From assembly GCA_039805565.1 (NCBI GenBank), contig JBDLTZ010000241.1, forward strand, positions 9,596 through 73,595: a stretch of 64,000 nt of DNA, read 5' to 3'. The notes beneath the pieces were generated by a model. That model worked only from the letters and a program-made list of their open reading frames with translations. It had not been told where the DNA came from and did not search any database. Origin of the DNA: CALJIC01 sp039805565 (lineage in GTDB: Bacteria > Chloroflexota > Chloroflexia > Chloroflexales > Roseiflexaceae). Positions within the stretch are counted from its first letter, which is position 1. The number at the start of each line of letters is the position of its first letter. Position numbers and translations under genes: made by a program. Positions 58,252 through 64,000 of the stretch are shown one piece after another.

Positions 58252-59007
58252 GTGTCGCTCATGGAGCATAAGATACGCGTGCTGATCATCGACGACCACC
58301 CGCTGTTTCGCCAGGGCATCCGCTGGAGCCTGGAGGAGGCCGGCGATATGGATGTGGTCGGCGAGGCAGAGAACGGCCAGGAGGCGATCAAACTGGCCGA
58401 GCGGCTGCTGCCCGACGTCGTGCTGGTGGATATCAATCTGCCGGGGCTGAACGGCCTCGAGGTGGCGCGCGTGATCAAGCGGCGTGACCCGCGCATCGGC
58501 ATGGTGGTGCTGAGCGTCTACGAGGACGACGACCAGCTGTTCCAGGCGATCAAAGTGGGTGCGGCCGCCTACTCCTCAAAAGACGTCCACCCGCGCGATC
58601 TGCTGCGAATGATCCGCGAGGTTTCCCGCGGGCGCTACCTGATCAACGAGAGCGTGCTGGCCAAGCCGCACGTGGCCTCGCGCGTGCTCCACCAGTTCCG
58701 CGAGCTGGCCGCCACTGAGGACGAGCGCGCTAGTGTGCTCTTCGCGCCGCTCACCTCGCGCGAGATCGAGATCCTGGACTGCATCGCCCGCGGCCTCTCG
58801 AACAAGGAGATCGCCAACGAGCTCTCCATCAGCGGCCAGACGGTGAAGAACCACATCACCTCGATCTTGTCCAAGCTCCAGGTGAACGACCGCACGATGG
58901 CCGTGATCTATGCCATCCAGAAGGGCTGGATCCGCATGGGGTATGATGCGGGCTCGGGGCGCCCGAATACCGAAAATGGGCAATTGGATATCGCCCGGGG
59001 CGAGTAG
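58252..59007 (+). CDS. NarL/LuxR-family response regulator
   Basis: 251 aa. The receiver has Asp14-Asp15 and phosphoacceptor Asp60 (VVLVDINLPGLNG). In YSSKDVHPRDLL the conserved Lys is present. An insert of about 25 residues (QFRELAATEDERASVLF) separates it from the LuxR-type HTH (LTSREIEILDCIARGLSNKEIANELSISGQTVKNHITSILSKL). GTG 58252 follows AGGAG at five nt; ATG 58261 is the alternative. The C-terminal tail (RPNTENGQLDIARGE) is extra. It is the partner of the upstream DegS-like kinase. Targets are unknown. Confidence 0.92.
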   Translation: MSLMEHKIRVLIIDDHPLFRQGIRWSLEEAGDMDVVGEAENGQEAIKLAERLLPDVVLVDINLPGLNGLEVARVIKRRDPRIGMVVLSVYEDDDQLFQAIKVGAAAYSSKDVHPRDLLRMIREVSRGRYLINESVLAKPHVASRVLHQFRELAATEDERASVLFAPLTSREIEILDCIARGLSNKEIANELSISGQTVKNHITSILSKLQVNDRTMAVIYAIQKGWIRMGYDAGSGRPNTENGQLDIARGE

Positions 59008-59016
59008 AGCTCGTCA

Positions 59017-59129
59017 CCGCAGATGTAGTTCGGGAGGGTCGGGGAGGGCACAGCCCTCCCTGAAACATATCTGCCGCAGATCGTAGTTCGGGAGGGTCAG
59101 GGAGGGCGGTGCCCTCCCTGAAACATATC
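59017..59129. repeat. Two 55-bp direct repeats, each with a GGGAGGGC/GCCCTCCC hairpin
   Basis: Copies at about 59017-59071 and 59074-59129 share CCGCAGAT(C)GTAGTTCGGGAG, GGGAGGGC..GCCCTCCC and TGAAACATATC. The stems lie at 59042-59060 and 59100-59118. They are between a plus-strand regulator gene and a convergent minus-strand gene and may end both transcripts. Confidence 0.8.
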
Positions 59130-59157
59130 CACCAAACCGAAGGGTATGGGAAACACT

Positions 59158-59853
59158 CTAGGGTATCGGCGCGGGCGGCGCGGCCGTGGGGGAGACGAGC
59201 GGCGCGTTGGCGCGCTCAGTGGCGGGGCGCTCGGACTCCCAGATACTCCGCAGCGACGCCAGGGCGAGGAGCAGGAACGCCGCCGCGCACGCGCGGTAGG
59301 TGAGGCGCGCCCAGGCGCCGTCGGCCCGCCCGAACACCGTGACCACCATCCCGGCGCACACGAAGGACCAGAGGACCGAGGCGGTCATAAAGGCCGCGAA
59401 GAAGACCCCGTAGTCGATAGGCGTCGGGCTGGTCACCCCCACCGCCCCCATCGCGCTGCCGAGCGCGGCCCAGTACGCGACGTTCTGCGGGTTCGTGACT
59501 GAGAGCATGACGCCGGCCCGCAGCGCGGCACCGTGCGAGGCGCCCCCTGATCGGAGCGAGGCCGGGACGTGCTGCCTCGCCTCCCGCCACGCGTCCCACG
59601 CCAGCCACAGCAGGTAGAGTACGCCGGCGACTCCGATCGGGAGGCGCAGGAGCTCAAGCTGGAACAGGAAGCCGACGCCCGCCAGACCGAGCACGGCCCA
59701 GAGCGCGTCGCCCGTGAGCGAGCCGACCTGGACGGCCAGGGCCGAGCGGAAGCCGCCGCGGATGCTCTGCCGGACCGTCTCGGCGAAGACTGCGCCCGGG
59801 GTGGCGTTGAAGAGCAAGCCGAGGACAAGGGCGGTGAAGAAGAGTGTCGGCAT
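59158..59853 (-). CDS. LysE/RhtB-family amino-acid exporter
   Basis: 231 aa with six membrane helices. The N-terminal FFTALVLGLLFNATPGAVFAETVRQSIRGGFRSALAVQVGSLTGDALWAVLGLAG is a clear LysE signature (PG after the first helix, G..sA..vqvG). The middle SVTNPQNVAYWAALG is also typical. It should export an amino acid or a related small molecule. ATG 59853 was chosen because the upstream frame overlaps the binding-protein gene. The start lies five bp after that gene's stop, so the two are cotranscribed. The Pro/Ala-rich C-terminus (PLVSPTAAPPAPIP) is an unusual extension. Confidence 0.85.
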   Translation of the reverse strand: MPTLFFTALVLGLLFNATPGAVFAETVRQSIRGGFRSALAVQVGSLTGDALWAVLGLAGVGFLFQLELLRLPIGVAGVLYLLWLAWDAWREARQHVPASLRSGGASHGAALRAGVMLSVTNPQNVAYWAALGSAMGAVGVTSPTPIDYGVFFAAFMTASVLWSFVCAGMVVTVFGRADGAWARLTYRACAAAFLLLALASLRSIWESERPATERANAPLVSPTAAPPAPIP

Positions 59854-59858
59854 ACATC

Positions 59859-61559
59859 TTAACGCTTCAGATACCAGCGCTCGATGTTCCCGAGGTACAG
59901 CGGCGTGCTCAGGTTCACCGGCCCCTCGAGCGTGGTGACCTGCGGCGCCAGCACCACTGGGATCTGGTCGGCCCATAGGAACAGATACGGCAGCTGGTCT
60001 GCTATGCGCGCCTGCGCCAGCCCGATCGCCCGCAGCCGCTCCTCGCGGTCGTAGAGCTGGCGCGCCGCCCCGGACTGGTTGTCGTACGAAGGGTCGCTGA
60101 AGCCGCCGATGTTCAGCACCGGGCGCGTGTCGGCCACCCCCTGGTTTATCTGGCTCGAGTGGAACAGCGCGAAGTCGTCCGGGTCGTAGAAGGCATAGTC
60201 GCCGAACGCCGGGTCGCCGGCGCCGTTGACCCAGCTGCCCAGCAGCAGGTCGAAGTCGTACGGCGGCGCGTACTTCGAGCGGATGACGGTCTCGAAGTCG
60301 GCGCGCTCCACATCGACGGCCACACCGATGCGCTCCGCCGCCGCCGCGATCAGCTCCGCGGCCCGCACCCGGCGCGGGTCGTCGCCGCGCACGAACAGCT
60401 GCACCGTCAGGCTGATCCCCTCGCGCTGGCGGATGGACTCACCCGGCGGCACTTTCCAGCCGGCCTCGTCGAGCAGCAGCCGCGCGCCCTCAAGGTCCAC
60501 TGTGGCTGTCAGCGGCGGCGTCTGATCCGCCCAGGAGCCAGGGACAGCGCTCGACCCGATCGCTGCGCCGCGTCCGCCCGTGACCTCGCCCACGAGCTGC
60601 GGGAGGTCGATGGCGCGGGCGAGCGCCTGCCGCAGCCGCAGGTCGGCGAAGTGGCGTCCCTCGCGCGTGTTGAAGGCCAGGAAGTAGTAGCCATTTTCGG
60701 GGTAGACGCCTGTCTGGAGGTCTGGTGTCTCCGCCTCCCCGGGACTCCGATCGGGAAGCTCCGCCAGCAGCAGCTGCCCATCGCGCAGGGCGTCGGCGGT
60801 CACCTGCGGGTCGGGCGCCACGATGAAGGCCACCCGGTCGAGCAGTGGCTGGCCGCGGTAGAAGCGCGGGTTGCCCTCGAGCGTGACCGACTCGCCGGGC
60901 TGGCGCTCGGCGAGCTTGAACGGCCCGCTGCCTACCGGCTGCTCCCAGAAGTTGAGCGCGGCGATGTCCTTGTCGATCAGCAGGTGCTTGGGCAGCACCG
61001 GCACCGCCAGGTCGCTGAAGATCGGCGCGTAGCGCTCGGTGAGCGAGATGGTCACGGTGGTGGTGGTGGGGGCGGCCACGTCGGCAATGCGCCGCAGGCT
61101 GAGCAGGAGCGCCGTGGTGGGCGAGATCTCGCGCAGGGCGTCGAGCGTGTAGGCCACGTCCTCGGCGGTGAGGGGTCGCCCGTCGTGCCAGGTGACATCA
61201 GGGCGCAGGGTGAAGGTGATCAGGCGGCCATCGGGCGCAGCGTCCCACTCCGTCGCTAAGTCTGGCTGGGGCTCGAGCCGCTCGTCGAGCCGCATCAGGC
61301 CGCTGTAGAGCAGCGAGGTGATCTGCTCCTCGCCGCGGCTGCGCGGCTGCCAGGGGCGGAGGTCAGGCACGTCGGCGACGAGCCGAACCGTCAGGTTGCC
61401 CCCGCGCGGTAGCGGCGTGGCCGTGGCTGGGGGTGCCGTTGGCGGCGGAGGCGTCGGGTCTGGGACGGGGTTGAGTGCGCAACCCACCAGGAAGGTGAGC
61501 ACGAGCAGCGCGGCGGCGACGCTGGCGGCAAACAGGCGGCGGGTAGGGATGTAGCTCAT
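59859..61559 (-). CDS. Oligopeptide-type ABC substrate-binding lipoprotein (SBP_bac_5)
   Basis: 566 aa. The signal peptide ends in lipobox LVGC (Cys27), followed by a Pro/Thr-rich tether (PDPTPPPPTAPPATATPLP). The family 5 binding-protein region starts at GGNLTVRLVADVPDLRPW and includes TFTLRPDVTWHDGRPLTAEDVAYTLDAL and GSGPFKLAERQPGESVTLEGNPRFYRG. It captures peptides, opines or sugars for an ABC importer. No permease or ATPase genes are adjacent, so it is either an orphan or uses a distant importer. It is followed by a LysE exporter in the same transcript. The mRNA is probably leaderless. Confidence 0.88.
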   Translation of the reverse strand: MSYIPTRRLFAASVAAALLVLTFLVGCALNPVPDPTPPPPTAPPATATPLPRGGNLTVRLVADVPDLRPWQPRSRGEEQITSLLYSGLMRLDERLEPQPDLATEWDAAPDGRLITFTLRPDVTWHDGRPLTAEDVAYTLDALREISPTTALLLSLRRIADVAAPTTTTVTISLTERYAPIFSDLAVPVLPKHLLIDKDIAALNFWEQPVGSGPFKLAERQPGESVTLEGNPRFYRGQPLLDRVAFIVAPDPQVTADALRDGQLLLAELPDRSPGEAETPDLQTGVYPENGYYFLAFNTREGRHFADLRLRQALARAIDLPQLVGEVTGGRGAAIGSSAVPGSWADQTPPLTATVDLEGARLLLDEAGWKVPPGESIRQREGISLTVQLFVRGDDPRRVRAAELIAAAAERIGVAVDVERADFETVIRSKYAPPYDFDLLLGSWVNGAGDPAFGDYAFYDPDDFALFHSSQINQGVADTRPVLNIGGFSDPSYDNQSGAARQLYDREERLRAIGLAQARIADQLPYLFLWADQIPVVLAPQVTTLEGPVNLSTPLYLGNIERWYLKR

Positions 61560-61566
61560 AGAACCG

Positions 61567-61572
61567 ATTATA
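61567..61572 (-). promoter_or_regulatory. -10 box placing transcription start at the ATG (leaderless)
   Basis: The minus strand reads TATAAT (61572-61567), with seven bases before the ATG at 61559. The predicted start is within one base of the ATG, so the message should have no 5' leader. The arrangement is identical to 63394-63407. Confidence 0.55.
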
Positions 61573-61663
61573 GCATGGCGGGTGTGGCCCTCTCGTCAGA
61601 GACCACCGCCGACCGGCCACCGACCACCGACACCAGGCGCAATGGTACGGCAACACCACAATG

Positions 61664-61733
61664 TTACCCTGAACGATGTGAAGGGTCTCACTGATACACT
61701 GTGAGACCCTTCGCTTCGCTCAGGGTGATAAAC
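61664..61733. repeat. GAAGGGTCTCAC inverted-repeat element
   Basis: GAAGGGTCTCAC (61680-61691) and GTGAGACCCTTC (61701-61712) form a perfect 12-bp stem. Outer ACCCTGAA/CGCTCAGGGT segments extend it. It belongs to the same family as 43730-43793. The rest of 61573-61773 shows no gene. Confidence 0.75.
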
Positions 61734-61773
61734 CGTGTGGGAGAGTACTATTCGTTCCGCGTTCAGCGTACTT

Positions 61774-62655
61774 CTAGTGCCAGTTCAGGTCGTCTTTGTC
61801 GCTCCGCTCCGTGTGCGCGCCGGGCTCGTCATCGGTGACCTCGTGCGTGTCGAGCGCGCGGTCCTTGCCCGCGGTGCGCCCGCCGCCGATCGGCCCCTTC
61901 GCGCCACCGGGCGGGTAGTACGGGTCGAGGTGTGCCGTGCCCTGGACCTCGCTGTTCGTGAGCGAGACGCTGCCGCCTTGCTCGGGCGGCGAGTCGTAGC
62001 CCGTGGACCCCCTGCCGGCGCCGGTGTCGAAGGAGGTGTTCGGCGCGCTGCTGACCTGCTCACCACCGAACCCCCCACCGGTGTCGTGGCCGATCCCGCC
62101 GCCTGCCCGCTCGCTGCGCCTGTGCTCTTCGTAGCCGCCCGAGCCCTGGCCGGTGCTCTGGCCGAAGCCGCCCTGGCTGAAGCCCTGGCCGGTGCTCTGG
62201 CCGGTGCTCTGGCCGAAGCCGCCTTGACCTGAGCTGCTCATCTGGCTGCCGACGTGGCGCCGCGCGCGCGTGTCCGGCAGGCTGCGGCTGATGATTGAGC
62301 TGAGCGCCTGGCCCGCCTGACTCGGCATCAGCTCGCGAAGACTGTTGTTGGCCATAGTCGTCAGAGTCACCAGCGCCGCCGATTTCACCAGACTGAGCTC
62401 GCTGTCCACTGGCGCCAGCCACTGCTGCCCGCGGCTTCCCGGTGCCCCGACCTTGTCCCCCATGCTCCCGAGTAGAAAGCCGGCGACCACCGCGGCGCCG
62501 AACGCCAGCAGCGGCTGGGAGGCCACGGCACTCTCCAGGTCAAACCCGCTGCCGCCGGTCGGCCGGTTAAGCATCTGCTCCAGCAGCTCCCGCGACTCGC
62601 TGCCGCCCTGCGACGGCTGCGCTTCCTGCCAGTAGGTGTTCTCCTCTCGCCGCAT
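61774..62655 (-). CDS. Glycine-rich single-helix membrane-associated protein, unknown function
   Basis: 293 aa. One hydrophobic helix (about 46-66, SQPLLAFGAAVVAGFLLGSMGDK) follows a short charged N-terminus. Residues about 140-200 are Gly/Gln/Ser repeats (GFGQSTGQ, GGFGQSTGQ), and the C-terminal third is disordered and acidic (DTHEVTDDEPGAHTERSDKDD). The helix region and its LLGSMGDK end recall small stress-induced DUF883/ElaB-like membrane anchors, but the similarity is weak. No function is assigned. It is divergent from a small membrane protein with an AT-rich spacer between them. Confidence 0.6.
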   Translation of the reverse strand: MRREENTYWQEAQPSQGGSESRELLEQMLNRPTGGSGFDLESAVASQPLLAFGAAVVAGFLLGSMGDKVGAPGSRGQQWLAPVDSELSLVKSAALVTLTTMANNSLRELMPSQAGQALSSIISRSLPDTRARRHVGSQMSSSGQGGFGQSTGQSTGQGFSQGGFGQSTGQGSGGYEEHRRSERAGGGIGHDTGGGFGGEQVSSAPNTSFDTGAGRGSTGYDSPPEQGGSVSLTNSEVQGTAHLDPYYPPGGAKGPIGGGRTAGKDRALDTHEVTDDEPGAHTERSDKDDLNWH

Positions 62656-62763
62656 CGTTCAGTCCTCCCTGCGCTCCAGGGCGCCGCCGTGCGCGGCGCG
62701 TCTCGTTAACGAATAGGAGCAGGGGTCGTGCCAGCAGATCCCGGGAGATGAGTAAATGTTTAT

Positions 62764-62794
62764 TTGACATTTAGGCTTTATTCGTTGCTATAAT
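62764..62794 (+). promoter_or_regulatory. Promoter, TTGACA-19-TGCTATAAT
   Basis: A perfect TTGACA (62764-62769) and a perfect TATAAT (62789-62794) with the extended TGn (62786-62788). The 19-bp spacer is long, but the extended -10 can compensate. The surrounding 62745-62795 stretch is markedly AT-rich for this genome. Confidence 0.65.
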
Positions 62795-62896
62795 GCTCCG
62801 TAGGCCAGGCTGGACGAGAAATTGCAGAATCGCTCTGCGGCTCCCCGCCCACCCCGTGCGGCGGGGCGTGCTGCGACTGTCACGGGCAGGTGTACG

Positions 62897-63388
62897 ATGC
62901 GGAGAAGCGTACGGAGCCTCGGTCGGCCCTCGACCCCGCGCCCCTTCGGGGTTGCGGTCCTCTCGACGACGGGCGTGCTGTTCGGACTGGCGGTGGCCCT
63001 AGCCACGCTGGGAGTCGTATCCGCGAGTATGCTGGCGGGTGGGGCATCCACAGGGCTCCTGATCGGCGCGCTCGTGGTGCTGCTGATGGCGCTGACGGTC
63101 ATCTGGTTTTACTGGGGGCTGTGGGAGATGCTCGGCTCGGCCTGGTGGTCTCACATGTTCCTCGGGCCGCTGGCGGTGATCGGGCTGGCACTTCTGCTGG
63201 TAGGGCTGCCCGACGTGGTCGGGCCGATCGCCGGCGGGATGCACGCAGACCTGCGCACAGTCTCCGAGCAGATCCTCAAAGGTGGGGCCGTCGTGCTGAT
63301 CGGCATTGAGGGCTTGGCGGTAGGCTATCTCCTGACGGTGCGGCGCGCTTTCGGGATCGGTGTGCCGAAGAAGGCGTGGGAGCGGTAG
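62897..63388 (+). CDS. Small four-helix membrane protein, unknown function
   Basis: 163 aa from ATG 62897, with an Arg-rich N-terminus (MRRSVRSLGRPSTPRP) and four hydrophobic helices (starting GVAVLSTTGVLFGLAVALATLG, LLIGALVVLLMALTVIWFYWGLWEML, HMFLGPLAVIGLALLLVGLP, GAVVLIGIEGLAVGYLLTV). I do not recognise a family. The frame is open to 62822, but that part is low-quality Arg/Pro/Ala sequence and this start fits the promoter. The 3' end lies 18 bp before the lipid-kinase-like gene. Confidence 0.6.
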   Translation: MRRSVRSLGRPSTPRPFGVAVLSTTGVLFGLAVALATLGVVSASMLAGGASTGLLIGALVVLLMALTVIWFYWGLWEMLGSAWWSHMFLGPLAVIGLALLLVGLPDVVGPIAGGMHADLRTVSEQILKGGAVVLIGIEGLAVGYLLTVRRAFGIGVPKKAWER

Positions 63389-63393
63389 TGTGT

Positions 63394-63399
63394 TATACT
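63394..63399 (+). promoter_or_regulatory. -10 box placing transcription start at the ATG (leaderless)
   Basis: TATACT (63394-63399) is followed by seven bases and then the ATG at 63407. No ribosome site precedes the ATG. A leaderless transcript is expected. Confidence 0.5.
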
Positions 63400-63406
63400 C
63401 GGCCAC

Positions 63407-64000
63407 ATGACCGAGACGCTTCCCCCCAATACGCGCGCCCTGATCGTCTTCAACCCGATGGCAGGCCAGGCTGAGAGTTTTCAGCAGGACCTCCAGGCCG
63501 CCGCGGAAATCTGGCGCGAGAGCGGCTGGCAGGTGGATCTGCGCCCCACCGAGGGCCCCGGTGACGGCACACGCATCGCGCGCGAGGCGGCGGAAGAGGG
63601 CTACGATGTGGTGGTGGCCGCAGGCGGCGACGGTACGATCAACGAGGTTGTGAACGGCCTGGCCGGCACGCGGGCGGCCCTCGCGCCGCTGCCCGTGGGA
63701 ACCATGAACGTCTGGGCACGCGAGCTCGGCCTCCCGCTCCAGCCGCGCGCTACCGCTGAGGCGCTCCTGCAGGCTCGGGTGCGCTCCATCGACCTCGGGC
63801 GCGCGGGCAGCCGTTACTTCCTGCTTATGGCCGGGGTCGGCTTCGACGCGGCGGTGGTGGGTGAGGTGCGCTCGCCGGAGAAGCGTCGCCTGGGCATCCT
63901 CGCCTACGTCCTGCGCGCCGTGACTGTGGCGCTGCGCTTTCGCGGCGCGCGCGCCCGTGTGGTGGTGGATGGCCGGCGCATCGGCGGGCGGGTGCTGCTG
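63407..64000 (+). CDS. Diacylglycerol/sphingolipid kinase-family protein (YegS-like), 5' part
   Basis: 198 codons are visible; the gene runs off the right edge. The DAGK catalytic domain is clear: ALIVFNPMAGQAESF at the start, VVVAAGGDGTINEVVNGLAG with the GGDGT nucleotide motif, PLPVGTMNVWARELGLP, and FLLMAGVGFDAAVV. The family phosphorylates diacylglycerol or other lipids with ATP. The usual GTxND(F/L)A motif appears here as GTMNVWA. The start ATG 63407 is supported by homology. Confidence 0.88.
   Translation, partial: MTETLPPNTRALIVFNPMAGQAESFQQDLQAAAEIWRESGWQVDLRPTEGPGDGTRIAREAAEEGYDVVVAAGGDGTINEVVNGLAGTRAALAPLPVGTMNVWARELGLPLQPRATAEALLQARVRSIDLGRAGSRYFLLMAGVGFDAAVVGEVRSPEKRRLGILAYVLRAVTVALRFRGARARVVVDGRRIGGRVLL

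Noticed and set aside
1..64000. tRNA or rRNA genes
   Set aside because: No cloverleaf-like segment with a GTTCGA-type T-arm in a plausible context, and no rRNA-like sequence, was recognised by eye; a tRNAscan/Infernal run would settle it.

Overview
The window is GC-rich (roughly 68-72% by eye), densely coding bacterial DNA. It carries rpsT, murJ, split pyruvate carboxylase subunits, a DegS/NarL-like kinase-regulator pair and many hairpin intergenic repeats. Together these fit a member of the Chloroflexota (class Chloroflexia). That assignment is inference from gene style; no rRNA is present. No tRNA, rRNA, CRISPR array or transposase was recognised.

Layout. 1-2 kb: the 5' part of murJ, rpsT with a clear promoter and terminator, a small conserved gene with a possible frameshift, and a half-size EamA transporter. 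2-13.7 kb: a sugar region with an alpha/beta hydrolase, a Gfo/Idh/MocA dehydrogenase, an AraC regulator divergent from a GH4 glycosidase, a decayed chemotaxis receptor, two GH51 arabinofuranosidases divergent from a LacI regulator, and a class V aminotransferase. This looks like use of arabinose-containing plant glycans under two regulators. 13.7-20 kb: a receiver domain in frame behind a CPA1 antiporter, a multi-pass membrane protein, a TlpA-like lipoprotein with CcdA, and an OmpR-type regulator with its kinase.

20.1-43.1 kb: the centrepiece is one minus-strand operon of 18 genes encoding a complete extracellular contractile injection system (eCIS). It starts from a TTGACA-16-TATAGT promoter. 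It encodes sheath, tube, a gp26-like protein, a proline-rich protein, the DUF4255 cap, an AAA+ ATPase, a small protein, a 764-residue helical protein (candidate cargo or tape measure with a partial HNH-like end), a CIS_tube protein, LysM, hub, spike, PAAR tip, gp25, two J-type baseplate proteins and two large beta-helix tail proteins. A deletion-fused HyuA/DUF917 remnant lies upstream of it.

43.9-51.9 kb: pyruvate carboxylase subunits pycA-pycB, then a heterodimeric ABC exporter pair with one degenerate ATP site. The exporter pair is preceded by a leader ORF and an intrinsic terminator, an arrangement resembling the bmrCD attenuator. 51.9-59 kb: a signalling block with a PAS/PAS/PAS/GAF kinase, a membrane kinase with an OmpR regulator, and a DegS-like kinase with a NarL-like regulator. 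59-64 kb: a LysE-type exporter, an oligopeptide-type binding lipoprotein, a glycine-rich protein, a small membrane protein and the start of a diacylglycerol-kinase-family gene. Two of these genes appear to be transcribed as leaderless mRNAs.

Most intergenic spaces hold palindromic repeats of a few families. Long ORFs antisense to real genes are common and were treated as GC-driven artefacts.
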